Source: Stephanodiscus triporus | Taxonomy: Eukaryota > Bacillariophyta > Thalassiosirophyceae > Thalassiosirales > Thalassiosiraceae | Length of the DNA stretch: 22,920 nucleotides | Reading direction: 5' to 3' | Assembly (NCBI GenBank): GCA_036939755.1 | Contig: JALLAZ010000111.1 | Location: 1 to 22,920 of the forward strand | Shown here: positions 8,301 to 18,311 of the stretch, one piece after another | Layout of the letters: each line of letters begins with the position of its first letter | Numbering within the stretch: position 1 is the stretch's first letter | Notes under the pieces: model-generated | What the model was told of the DNA's origin: nothing | Databases searched by the model: none | Seen by the model: only the letters and a program-made list of their open reading frames with translations | Translations under genes and position numbers: made by a program

Positions 8301-11300
8301 ATCGCGGTGCCTTGTTGCCATCTGTGTTGATTGGAGTTCTTGGCGGGAATTTGATCAATCCTGCTCTTAGGCTCACACTTGCCATTGCTCAAAATGGCCA
8401 TCATGAACTACGTGGAGATCTTGCAAGGAGTGGCATGCTAGTTCCTTTGGGAGACATACTTCAACATGCTCTATCATCTGGTGAAAGGTATATCTTCTCC
8501 ATCGCAGTTGCGATTGTTAAATTGTGCGGTCCATGTACAAGCTTTGAATCCAGTGGCGGAAGCATTGGATCTCTGCTGAATATTATTCGCACTTTGTCTG
8601 TGGTGCTTTTGACATCTGAGAGCGGATATGACCATATGAATGAAGATCGACGTAAAAATCTCCTGGCGCTCAAATACGAGTGTCTTCTTGCGTTGGAAGC
8701 CTTGAGTGCAAATCAGGCAGTGCAGAACACAATTATATCTGATGCGATCCCAGCACTGATACAATTCTTGACTCAACTCGTTGAGGGGGTAAATCCCTCT
8801 ACAGCATGCGATAAAGATGATATCATCTGTTCCGCACTCAACACAATCCACTGTCTCATTTCTCTCCCTTCTGCTTCGTCGGTTGCAGTCAAGGATATTA
8901 TCTCTTCACTTGTGATAATCTTGAATTGCGGCGGCAGAAAGTCAGATACACGACTGCAGGAAATGTCTATCGATTTATTGCATGCCATTGCCTTCGGTAA
9001 GAGCGGCATTTCTCGCAATGGTGGCCTCCTATTTAGTGGTGTTTTGCAATCTGTGGCGTCATTGTTGGGCGGAACGGGAATTCCATTAAAAATGCTGCAA
9101 TCCCTAGAAATTATCGAGCTCATTATTTCAGATATTGACTCTACAAGTCCAACTCGTCGTCCCACTGGGAATGATGCCATGTTGCTACGTTTCGTTAACG
9201 ACATGACAAGTCAAGAACAGTTTCTGAAAGCACTTATTGCTACAATGGTTGCAACAAAAGGTAGTGGCGAACTCTCCGTTCGTCCTTTGTATGGTCCTCC
9301 GCTTCTTTTTCAAGAGGATGCTAATTCACACTTTTCTACGAGCAATGCAATCAAACTCCTATTTGACATGTCCTCGCTGCTATGTAGCGATGCAACTGGT
9401 ATTGGCAAAGAACTCTTTTTGCGTTTACTTATGCTGAAGAATGTTCGTGGTGCAGCTGAAACAGTTGCCTTCACCTGTTCCCAATTTATTCACATATTAA
9501 TGGACGAGGCTAATGGAATTTGCGTTCCTCAAAATCCCGCAGATAGAGAATCATTCTTAGATGTCAAACTTCCAGTAATGAGGAGTCTATTGTTGGAGGG
9601 TTTGTCTACAAGTCTTGATGAGTGCATGTCCAGTGATAGTTCAAGAGAGCACGCGGAAGCTTTGATTTGCGATTTCCGTATACCCCAACTATGCTTATCG
9701 TTTTGTCAGTCAAAATCAGTTAGCCAAGCGGCATTCGAATTGTATGAAAACATTGTGCTGCCGCTCCCTATTGATAAGATGGGGGATTTGCTTCTCGCTG
9801 ATGAATCGTCTCTTATCACTTTGTTTGATTTGGTGACTGGGCAAAACAATTTAGTGCATGATTTAGAGCATTCAAAGCAGACGTTCGCATATACTCTGGG
9901 TAATCTCGCGAAGTCTGGCTTGCTCTCGGTGGCAGTAGAACGATTTGGTGTGAGAAACAATGCCATCGCAGCACTATGCGCTTCGATTCAAGGGTCTGAA
10001 GGTGGCAATATCGACGACACCGAGAATAGCTTACCTCGTATTTGTTTGGAAAGTTTGGCAGCCATTCTTTGCAACAATAAAGGAAACACTGTGGGAATGG
10101 AAATCACTGCGCTGGAAGCTCGGACAATGGCAGCAGCAATTGGAAAGGATTTATCCAGGACGCTACTCGACAGATTTTTCACTCAAGCATCCTTGGAAAC
10201 TACGTTTGATGAAGCCATTGATCATAGTTCAGACCGATCTGCAATATCACAGTCTGCAGAAGCTCGGCTACTTTGTTCACTTGCTTCCTTTCCTGAATCT
10301 CTTGATGTGCTAAGGAAAGTCGGAGGATTGGAAGCTATCGGTCTCATTGCCCATGAGGGCGAGCTGGCTGCAATTCGGGCAATTCACAATGCATGTGAAT
10401 TGAGTCCAAAGTCTGTCATCGATGTTGATGCTCATATATCTATTATGGAGGCATTGATACACGTGGAAACTATTCTCTCCGCTGATCCCTCAAATGCCAG
10501 CAGACTTCGTGAAGTCGCTATCTTGTGCCTGCAAATCGTTGCTAACTTGAGCCAGAATGCTGTAACCAAATTGGCGGTTCAGTCCGCAGAGCAGAGCTAT
10601 GGCTGTGTAACAGCTGCCGAGTGCATTATTTCTGCAAGCTCAAAGCAAGTATCTGAAACATGGAAAGTAGACCCAGCCCCGGTTGTAGTTGTCAAAACCG
10701 AAGCCAATGGAACATTGATCAGTGATGATTTGGATGAAGACACATCATCCATTGGCAAAAGTCTCAACGAATCGACTCAAAAGACAAATGGAAGCTTAAA
10801 ACTTGGTGACTTGGTTCTTATCGACTCGATCACAAGTAGCAAGCAGACACCCCCCTCGAAGACCAGGAAAGGAAAAAAGATCGATCAGCTTGAAGGAATC
10901 GTCGCATATCTTGGCCCCGTCAAGTTTAAGCCTGGGAATGATTGGGTTGGCATTAAATTAATTGGAGCAAGTGCAGGTCTTGGCAGGAATGACGGGTGTG
11001 TCCAAGGTGTGCGCTATTTTGATTGTGGCGACAATAAGAAGGCTGGACTCTTTGTGAAGACAAATACTGTTAAGAAGCAAAATTTTCAGGCGGAGGCGGA
11101 GGCGGAGGCGATAGAGGAGACTGAAGTTCGAGTTGAAGTAGTGACCGAGGAGAAGGTCATGACGAAACCACTTGTCATGCAACGGAAGCGAGTGTGGGGG
11201 CAATTGTTATTGAAGGACGACTTGACTCTAGAAAGAGCCTCTTTTTCGCTATTACTATCGTTGTCTGTCAGCAAACCTCATAGGGATTTGATGATGCAAT

Positions 11301-12073
11301 CCATGAATTTGATCGATGAAATGAGTTACATCATTCAGGTTCCAAATGCAGTCAGTGACCTTCGATGCAGTGCATTGGATCTTCTCGTCTCTTTCACTCC
11401 TCATTTAGACAAGGCCGACAGAAGACTTACACACCTCTTTTCTACAATAGTTGAATCACGGATGAGAACTCTTCAAATATCAAGGGAGAAACGAGAGCAG
11501 ACGGAATCAAAACAATTAATTGGTCTGGCCATATCTGGTTTACAGAATTTGTTTTGCCCGTTTATGGATGCAGAAGAAAAGTCACGGTCTATGAAGCTTT
11601 CATCTGATCTATTCATGTATTTAACCGATTCGTTGTACAAAGGGCCCAAATCAAGAAGAGTGGCAGTATCGATTGAGGACGGGCAACTGTTTTACTGTCT
11701 GGCATCTTTCTTAGTACGCTCGCTTGGAATTCAAAGCTTGGTGGAGTCGATTTTATCGGTCAAATTCGTCTCTTCCGTGATCAGGTTCATCATGATGACC
11801 GCTGGTGTTGCATCGTTTGATCGCAATATACCCATTTTGGTGGAGATCGACGGTGGAGATTATTGGAACGCTGCTCTATCACACTATCTATTCTATCTAT
11901 CCTGCAATATGACCCAGTCATCCCAAGAGCACTTGGGAATGAGTTATGAACTTTTGATTCCAGACGTCGAAGCTTCACCGCTCTATTTCCGGTTTTGTCT
12001 GAAGCACATTGCAGAGTCGAAGCTTGGTGCAGCGTCCGTATCAGCAAAACAAATATTGGCGAATCTTAATTGA
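5310..12073 (+). CDS. FYVE / helical-repeat / CAP-Gly protein
   Basis: Three exons, 5310-5450, 5635-7799 and 7894-12073, join in phase to give 2161 residues. Residues 27-78 form a FYVE zinc finger: eight Cys ligands (27, 30, 43, 46, 51, 54, 75, 78) and the PI3P-binding motif RRRHHCRLCG (38-47). Intron 1 falls exactly after this motif. The long middle is Leu/Ala-rich, with many short helices of the armadillo/HEAT kind, and Gly- and Ser-rich loops early on. At about residues 1737-1833 is a CAP-Gly domain with LGRNDG in place of the usual GKNDG, followed by YF and GLFVK. An acidic EAEAEA linker and a helical C-terminus of about 300 residues follow. Such a protein would be expected to bind PI3P membranes and microtubule or EB-type C-termini, so it may tie endosomes to microtubules; this is inference. 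The first ATG in frame after upstream AT-rich DNA was taken as the start. Base composition drops sharply in GC near 7150 inside exon 2. Confidence 0.88.
5451..5634 (+). other. Intron 1 of the FYVE gene, with G20 run
   Basis: GTGAGT to CTACAAG, 184 bp, phase 0. An uninterrupted run of 20 G lies at 5468-5487, just after the donor, preceded by a GT-rich stretch. The joined protein continues the FYVE ligand pattern (CRLCG then DVFCDPC), which confirms the junction. Confidence 0.85.
7800..7893 (+). other. Intron 2 of the FYVE gene, with one palindromic 12-mer
   Basis: GTAAGA to GGGTAG, 94 bp. The phase 2 codon is completed as Cys across the junction and the helical repeats continue. TATGAATTTGTA at 7822-7833 matches the repeat family found in the block at 1.6-5.1 kb. 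Confidence 0.75.
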
Positions 12074-12428
12074 AGAAATTGCAGATAATACCCTAACCCT
12101 AACCTAATAATGTACCTAAGTGCTAAATTTACTCTTACTCTATTCTAGCATTGAATTGGTAGGATGGACTGATTGTGTAATTTATTGCAATGATTTAGTC
12201 TTCCTCAAAGGAATGCCTCTAGATGTAACTTTGATGAAAGATTCAATCTCAGCGATATCTTTGAGTTGAGTGGCAGTCTTATAATTGTGCTCAGCAGGTG
12301 CACAGTGAATAAATCTAGCCCCCCTCAGTGTAAACAAGAGTTGAGGTTACATAACGTAGAAGCCACATACTTCAACCCACTGATTATGCGATGACAATGA
12401 ATGTGCAGCATGTGCTTGCGCTCGTTGT
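12074..12428. other. Intergenic, convergent gene ends, telomere-like string
   Basis: Lies between two converging genes. CCCTAACCCTAACCTAA occurs at 12091-12107, 17 bases after the FYVE-gene stop. The rest is AT-rich with no supported gene. Confidence 0.5.
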
Positions 12429-12803
12429 CTATAAAAATGCCACCAAGAACGCGATAATTTGTAATGCGACACCAGGTAGCAACCAAAACCAACCAGCCCA
12501 AGGAGAACTTCTCACTGCACCAATAATACCACCGAGAATCATGCTGGCAGATGCCAGTAAGCCAATATATGAAGCTAAAATGGCTCTTGTTGTCCCGGAA
12601 TCAGAAATCATCCCGTTGGGAAAGACGGTGAGTAGGCCTAGGAACAAACCAATTATAACCACCATAACTCGATTACAGCAATTGCCGATGCGCGTTGCCG
12701 AAAGTTCCGTTCTTGTTGGCGCAATGGTATCATGTTCGACATCGACGGCCAGTGGCCAATCAGCCGTTGGTGGTTGCAACGTGTTGTCCTCGGCAAAAGA
12801 CAT
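12429..12803 (-). CDS. Small three-helix membrane protein
   Basis: 124 residues from the ATG at 12803 (MSFAEDNTLQ). The first 45 or so residues are hydrophilic; then come three hydrophobic segments: VMVVIIGLFLGLLTV, a Gly/Ala/Ile-rich segment after TTRAILASYIG, and WFWLLPGVALQIIAFLV reaching the C-terminus. The frame is open further upstream, but TTTCTGTTTCTACAG directly before the ATG is an excellent splice acceptor, so a 5' UTR intron is likely and this ATG is preferred. No family is recognised. It sits head to head with the parvulin gene, 262 bases away. Confidence 0.6.
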   Translation of the reverse strand: MSFAEDNTLQPPTADWPLAVDVEHDTIAPTRTELSATRIGNCCNRVMVVIIGLFLGLLTVFPNGMISDSGTTRAILASYIGLLASASMILGGIIGAVRSSPWAGWFWLLPGVALQIIAFLVAFL

Positions 12804-13065
12804 CTGTAGAAACAGAAACTTGAGGCAAATACAGCGTGTGGAATCGACGACTCCCCAGCGATACACACCCACTCAGCGACCGCGTGGATGCGTTGAGCAT
12901 GGGGCAAGAAATTTCAAATGTGCAAGCATCGATTTTCATTATCTTCGAAAAATATCATATCTTGCAGATCATCCAGAAGTTGTGATTTAGAGGATGAAGG
13001 ACAGACATTTTTTCTGCCCCTTTTGGTTGATTTGTGAGTGTTCAGTTTTTGAGCACCAGACTAGG
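12804..13065. promoter_or_regulatory. Shared 5' region of the small membrane protein and parvulin genes
   Basis: Divergent gene starts lie at 12803 (-) and 13066 (+), so 262 bp probably hold both promoters and a possible leader intron of the minus gene. No TATA box is obvious. Confidence 0.4.
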
Positions 13066-13685
13066 ATGTTCCGTCAACAGCGCATCGCCCTCCGCGTCAT
13101 CTTCGCCATCGCCATCCTCGCCATTGGCATCGCCGTCGCCGTCGCCTCGAGTAATGCCGCGAGGGATGAGCGGGATCGATCCAAGCCCTTCTACCTTCGG
13201 GACATTCAAGTCGGCGAATACACCCTGCCCTTCTCCCCCGTCACCGTCGTCGTGATGATCTTCTCCGCAATCATGCTGAACGGTATACTCTTCAACTCTC
13301 CGAAGTCCACCGCGACCGCATCTCACATACTGCTAGACGACAAGGATGCCGAGTCAAGACTGATGAATATGAAGAAGGAAATCAAGGGCGATTACGGAAA
13401 ATTTCAGGCCATCGCGAGGGAGCACTCGAAGTGCCCGAGCGGGAAGGCCGCGGGGGGGAGCTTGGGCGCGTTTAAGCCGGGTATGATGGTCCCCGCCTTC
13501 GACAAGGCCATCTTCGGGAAGGAGAATAAGGTCGGGGAGGCGATCGGTCCCATCCAAACGGTGAGCCAAGTGATTTGTTGTGTGTCTTATTGATTGAAAT
13601 AATCTAATCTTTCTTTGCCAACAACAATTCGAAGAATTTTGGTTGGCATTTGATTTGGATTGAGGAACGGAACTTGGTAGAATAA
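13066..13685 (+). CDS. Membrane-anchored parvulin peptidyl-prolyl isomerase
   Basis: Exons 13066-13560 and 13635-13685 give 181 residues. Two hydrophobic segments at about residues 8-28 and 56-76 flank a basic/acidic loop. Residues 84-181 form a parvulin (PpiC-type) domain: ASHILL with His87, CPSG with Cys123 (the place of the Pin1 catalytic Cys), GGSLGAF, the pocket residues MVPAF, GPIQT and the closing FGWHLI with His170. The 74-bp intron (GTGAGC to GAAG) removes a stop and restores this last motif, so the short second exon is well supported. There is no WW domain, so substrate choice is unlikely to be through WW-type phospho-binding. The compartment is unclear: the N-terminus could be a signal anchor. 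Exon 1 is GC-rich, exon 2 AT-rich. Confidence 0.88.
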
Positions 13686-14112
13686 TAGAGTCGGCGCGAT
13701 GAGATCATACCATATCGTACATCATATGATACACATCTTCGATTGACACACTCAACAAAACTTGCAGAATGAAAAAACATGCAGGTGTAACGGTGCACAA
13801 AAGTCCCCCTCAGATCTAAGTCTTCGTGAGACTGCGTTGAGTTAAATAAAGCTTAACATGCCTCAGACTAGTAGTAGCCTAGAGAAGAGGATTTTGAATG
13901 TCCTTCTGGATGTAAACGCTCTTTTCCCTTAGCTATCGTGCGATCGTTGTCAGAATACCTCTCTGGCCATACACGCAACTATTTGACACTCTATTTTACA
14001 ATATTGGTTGCGGGTCCATAAGATGGGCAAGGTGGGCGTTCCCATCATTGCAACGAGCTGACCGGAGAGCTGTTGGACAGAGAACGGCGACCGACAAATC
14101 ACGTCAAGGACC
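13686..14112. other. Intergenic between convergent genes
   Basis: 427 bp of AT-rich sequence that will hold the two 3' UTRs. A small palindrome ATCATATGAT is near 13722. No gene is seen. Confidence 0.5.
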
Positions 14113-15716
14113 TCAACTGCCCAAACCGCTCATAGTGCGAATCATATCCACATAGACGTGGTGGTCGCTCATGCTCCAAAACGCATCATTCAGTCTCCTC
14201 TCGGTGGCAGCCCACGTGCCCTTGGCCTTCCAAAGCATCAACATCGGCAGACCGACGTAGACCATGCCCCCGCCGACCAATGCCGGGACCAACCATGGCT
14301 GCGCGGTGAACAGGGGTAGCGTCGTCGTGCCGCCGAACCAACCCCACAGTCCCGACGCCGGCACGGTGACCGTTTGCGAGCCGAGGAACATCGCGACGGT
14401 CGCGGTCTGTTTCACGTTGCCGACCGTCGACGAGTGCAGGAATATCGCCGCCTGTATCGTCGACCATCGTCCGGTCTTGCAGTATACCGCGATGCACTCC
14501 GAATTGGCGTACAGGAGGTGATGGGGGGGGAGGAGGTTCGGCCGTTGCGATGTTTGTTCGCGCGCGTCGTTCGCGTCGTTCGCGTCCGCGTCGCCGGGCG
14601 GGGGGAACGGTCCCTCTCCGTACTCGAGGAGGAAGCGCAGTCTGGCCAGCACGAGCTGGGGAGGGTCCGCCTCGGGTAGACGGAGCCGTTGCGTCTCTCG
14701 CTTGGCCTTCCCCCCGTGCCCCCCCGCCGTCGTGGGCCTCGATTCGTCGTACGCTCTCGACGGACTGCCGCACGACCGGAACCAGGAGGGCGATCGCGGC
14801 TTCTCCGGCGGCGGCGTCTGCCTGATTTTCGCCTGCACGCACTTCTCCACCTCCTCGACGTCCAACCCCGCGGAGGGCGACTGCTCGAACTCCGCATCGC
14901 TCGTCCCCGCATCTCGTGCGCGCGGATTACTCGCGACGTCATCGTCGCCGATAGTATTATTTTGCATCTCCTTGTTCGACGAGTGCACTCTGAGTTGCAC
15001 CTCCTCCCCATACCGTATTTTCGTCCACTTTTTTATCTCGTCCTCGTCGACCAGGGTCACGATTTGCATCCTCCTACGTTCCGTTCGTTTTATGGCAGTA
15101 GTCGTCCTATTGTCCTCGCATTGACGTCGGGATCGCCGCTCGTCATGTACGGCCTGGACGATACGCCCAGGTATCTCCACAGGACCACGAGTGACGCCTC
15201 GCTCCTCGCCTCGCTCTGCGCGACCGTGGTCTCGTCGTCGGAACATAATACGTCCGTGGCGGCGTCGTCCTCCCGGGGATTGTCGTCGACGTCGATGCCG
15301 CCGTCGTTCCTCCCCAATGCCTCCTTCCGATTATGCGCCCGCGCCCGACGGGCGTCGACGATCGATATCGCATCATAGTCGTCGTAGTCGTCGCCGTCGC
15401 CGCACCGTCGTTGCGATGTAGGTCGTCGGACCAGGGCGTGCTCCTCCAGCTCCCTGTACAGCCCGTCGCGCGATTCCTTCCGCCTCTTGCGCGTTTCCAG
15501 CTGCGCCAACTTTCGCATCGCGTTCTTGTACGCGGCCTTGGCGGATTTGATCTCGCGCGGCGTAAAGGGCGGCGCGTCGATCCCGGCCTTCTTCTTCTTC
15601 TTCTCGTCGTCGTCGTTCGGCTTCTTCTTCTTCCTGCTGCCTGGCAGCACGACGAGGGCGTCGCTGCCCATGCCGGAGAATTGGGCGCGGAGCCCGGGCA
15701 AGAGGAGGGACATCAT
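14113..15716 (-). CDS. Unrecognised Lys/Asp-rich protein with C-terminal membrane segments
   Basis: Exons 15716-15151 and 15073-14113 (minus strand) join across a 77-bp intron (GTACAT to CGTAG), phase 2, giving 508 residues. The N-terminal third is highly charged, with KKKK, DDDEKKKKK and many Asp runs. A likely helical region KSAKAAYKNAMRKLAQLE follows. The middle is low-complexity. The last 100 residues have hydrophobic segments around GLWGWFGG, WLVPALVGGGMVYVGLPML and then AATERRLNDAFW. No family is recognised. The start is uncertain: an upstream ATG at 15949 opens a frame beginning MRRSKSDPSKYAANYRKIS that leads into the same Asp-rich zone, but in a different frame, and no intron of the right length was found to join them. 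A small indel in the GAC/G-rich tract at 15750-15870 would connect the two. Confidence 0.65.
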
Positions 15717-16150
15717 GTCGTCTTTGTCGTCGTCATCGTTGTCATCGTCGTTCGCCTCCCCCCGTCGTCGACGACATTCCGCCCCCCACGACGATGTCCC
15801 CCGGTCGTCGCCCTCGTCGCCCTCGACCGCCCGTCGTCGTCGTCGTCGTCGTCGTTTCCGCCGCTCCCGGCCGGGGCGGTCATATGGCGCTGCGAGATCT
15901 TGCGATAGTTCGCGGCATATTTGGACGGATCGCTCTTCGATCTTCTCATGATTGATGATGATGATGATTGTATTTACGACCTCGTTGTTGTATTGTTCGT
16001 TGTTTGTCTGTGAGTCAAGGAGTTTTTTCCAGCGTCTATTTTTTCGGGGGGTCCGAAAAGAGGAAGGCGAGGCAGGAAGCGCAAAACCTCTAAGAGACTC
16101 CCCTCGTGGGTGCGCGTATCATAGGCCTTCGTATCTTCATTAGTATCATC
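15717..16150. promoter_or_regulatory. Divergent promoter region, with GAC trinucleotide repeats
   Basis: Between the Lys/Asp-rich gene (-) and DIM1 (+). The GTC/GAC run near 15837-15855 and further Asp-coding triplets probably belong to an N-terminal extension of the minus gene. The part from 15950 to 16150 is AT-richer and is the likely shared promoter. Confidence 0.4.
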
Positions 16151-16579
16151 ATGTCTTACATGCTACCCCACCTCCACAGCGGATGGGAGGTCGACCAGGC
16201 CATCCTCACCGAGGAAGATCGCGTCGTGGTCATCCGCTTCGGGCGCGATGCCGACCAGACCTGCATGGTCCAGGACGAGGTCCTCTTCGGCATAGCCGAG
16301 AAGGTCAAGAACTTCGCCGTCATATACCTGGTGGACATAGACGAGGTCCCGGACTTCAACGGCATGTACGAACTGTACGACGCGTGCACGACGATGTTCT
16401 TCTACAGGAACAAGCACATAATGGTCGATTTGGGGACGGGGAACAACAACAAGATTAATTGGGCGTTGGCGGACAAGCAGGAACTGATCGACATTATCGA
16501 AATCGTATATCGGGGAGCGCGCAAGGGTAGGGGTTTGGTGGTCTCGCCAAAGGATTATTCTACGAAATATAGATATTGA
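16151..16579 (+). CDS. DIM1: U5 snRNP 15 kDa protein DIM1 (thioredoxin-like)
   Basis: A single exon of 142 residues, exactly the usual length of the DIM1/TXNL4A family. DIM1 is a thioredoxin-fold subunit of the U5 snRNP and the U4/U6.U5 tri-snRNP, needed for pre-mRNA splicing in the nucleus. Family landmarks are all visible: MSYMLPHLHSGW at the start, VVVIRFG, the YLVDIDEVPDFNGMYELYD stretch, MFFYRNKHIM, the DLGTGNNNKINW signature and the invariant tail ARKGRGLVVSPKDYSTKYRY. The frame is open upstream of the ATG, but the start is fixed by the family. No intron. The gene is GC-rich 5' and AT-richer at its 3' end. Next to a window full of introns, it is part of the machinery that removes them. 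Confidence 0.97.
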   Translation: MSYMLPHLHSGWEVDQAILTEEDRVVVIRFGRDADQTCMVQDEVLFGIAEKVKNFAVIYLVDIDEVPDFNGMYELYDACTTMFFYRNKHIMVDLGTGNNNKINWALADKQELIDIIEIVYRGARKGRGLVVSPKDYSTKYRY

Positions 16580-16925
16580 TCGGAGGATCAGCGGCTGCCT
16601 AAGTACGCCTTTACTTGTAGATAGTGGAAGTATAGTATGAGTGAAGGAGAAGAGGCTTTTTTTTTCACGTCAAATGGCGGACAGATTCTTTTGTGGCATC
16701 AACGGATATCTTCTTCTCTTGGATGTGAGACATCTCTATGTCCGAATTAGCCGAGTATTCTTTATCTTCAAAAAGAGTTTTGTCCTGTGATTTCAGCCAC
16801 AATTGCAATTGAATGATATTAAAATGATCACAGTGTAACTTGTATAATGATGATCGAGGAGAGCAAGTCTGGATGGGCTAATAATGACGATTGCCTTGTT
16901 CTGCTCATAAGTAAGGCTTAGCTAG
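16580..16925. other. Intergenic between convergent genes
   Basis: 346 bp, AT-rich, holding the 3' UTRs of DIM1 and the SET gene. There is a T-rich run near 16658. Nothing else is seen. Confidence 0.5.
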
Positions 16926-17966
16926 CTATTTGCTATTTTCCACCCAGTAATCAGGGCCGTAAGTGACAAATATCTCCTCTCCTGCAACAATATCTCTTGT
17001 CGCCACTGTGACCACATGTAATCCGTCAGCCAACGACCTATGCATTGCATTGGACACCTCCAAACTTTTCAATACGTATGCAGCGATGTTGTCCTCTACC
17101 CCAAACTCCTCGTCCTCACCGGTGTCCAAACCCAATTCTAATGATGCTCTTGAATTGTTCTGTGAATTCGGTCCTTCAAATGCAAACTCACCCGCGCCGT
17201 CGTTGGCGAAGTGACCAAAATATGCCGGGTTGCCATCCAATTCAGGATGGCCCATGATAGAATAATGATCGTCCACAGACACGGCATAGGCCGTGAGAGG
17301 AGAAGTCGATTCAGTACCATCAAATACTTTGTCCTCATCCCAACGATCGGTGATGGGAACATGGGCGCCCCAAAGGCATATGGTTTCGGTGCCTTCTTCG
17401 TCTTCGTCGTAGCCATCTTCAAAATCATCTTCTGTTTCATCAAAGTCATCCTCCTCATCATCTGATGAGGGCAGCTCGTAGAGCACGGCATCTCCAGGGT
17501 AACATGTAATTGCTTCTCCTTTCGCAATATTCTCGGTAGCAAAAAGGCCCCGTCCTGCTCCATCGATTTTACTCGGACCCAATTTCGTTCGATGAAGAAA
17601 AGGGAGATGCAATCGAGAAGAAAGGATGGCTTCGTGAACCATTTGCTCTGGATCGATATTTCGCATTTCATTGTCGGCCTCAACTGTGCTCTGTGGATGC
17701 TGCGTCCGACATTTGGATGTATCAGATAATAGCTCGAGTTGAGTATCCTTCAAAAGTCTACTAATTTGAGACACTATTCTGCATTCTCCAGCAATTACAA
17801 TATTTTGCTCATCATCGAATGCTTGAATGATGATTGAATCTCTTGGAGCGAACTTTCGATTGGCGTTAATTGTCGGATGAACGAAGGCGGAAGCAATTGC
17901 TGTTAGTGTAAGCAGAACTATTGGTATCGGCGAGGAGGTCAACATGTTCTTGCCATCGGATGTCAT
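16926..17966 (-). CDS. SET-domain protein with plastid-type presequence
   Basis: 346 residues, single exon. The N-terminus has a hydrophobic signal peptide (IPIVLLTLTAIASAFVHP) ending in an ASA-F motif, the signature of diatom plastid import, where Phe becomes the first residue of the transit peptide. The ATG at 17966 or the one at 17945 would serve. From about residue 127 comes a SET fold: GAGRGLFATENIAKGE (the usual GxGxF/A start), an Asp/Glu-rich insert of about 30 residues after ELPSS, then AYFGHFANDGAG in the place of the RFxNHSCxPN cofactor-binding motif, and finally IVAGEEIFVTYGPDYW, with the catalytic-type Tyr. SET proteins methylate lysines using S-adenosylmethionine; in plastids Rubisco and aldolase are known targets in plants. 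The target here is unknown, and the altered NHSC motif leaves activity open. Confidence 0.82.
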   Translation of the reverse strand: MTSDGKNMLTSSPIPIVLLTLTAIASAFVHPTINANRKFAPRDSIIIQAFDDEQNIVIAGECRIVSQISRLLKDTQLELLSDTSKCRTQHPQSTVEADNEMRNIDPEQMVHEAILSSRLHLPFLHRTKLGPSKIDGAGRGLFATENIAKGEAITCYPGDAVLYELPSSDDEEDDFDETEDDFEDGYDEDEEGTETICLWGAHVPITDRWDEDKVFDGTESTSPLTAYAVSVDDHYSIMGHPELDGNPAYFGHFANDGAGEFAFEGPNSQNNSRASLELGLDTGEDEEFGVEDNIAAYVLKSLEVSNAMHRSLADGLHVVTVATRDIVAGEEIFVTYGPDYWVENSK

Positions 17967-18311
17967 ACGATGCCAGATTAATACAGCAGAATTTTACAAC
18001 GCTCAACCCTCTGCTCTGTCGGCCATTCAGTGGCGCTCCGGTCTCTCCCCTCTTCCCGCTTCTTATGTATGGTCGTACGTAGGAATTCAATCCCCTGCCG
18101 TCGTCTTGATGCGCAGGGAACACCTCTGAGCGTCGCCCGATATCGACCAATTTTGAGAGGAAGCGGACCACCGTCGTCGCACGGTTGATGCAGATCGTAG
18201 TCAGCATTCATCTGCGTTAAGTGGTGACGGTGTCGTCGATAAAAGCCAAGGCCCGTCGATCACATGTTCAATATACCATACGCAATGCATGACGCCCGCG
18301 ACACTCCCACG
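17967..18311. promoter_or_regulatory. Divergent promoter of the SET and serine acetyltransferase genes
   Basis: 345 bp between two divergent genes for predicted plastid proteins. It includes a pyrimidine-rich stretch near 18040-18060 and GATAAAAG near 18238. Shared regulation is possible but not shown. Confidence 0.4.

Noticed and set aside
12391..12990. 199-codon plus-strand frame
   Set aside because: Antisense to the three-TM protein gene, whose hydrophobic pattern is clear.
15333..15908. 191-codon plus-strand frame rich in Val/Leu/Pro
   Set aside because: Antisense to the Lys/Asp-rich gene; GC-rich triplet repeats keep all frames open.
16106..16150. Longer N-terminus for DIM1
   Set aside because: The family start is MSYMLPHL and the 142-residue length matches exactly; the upstream open codons are 5' UTR.
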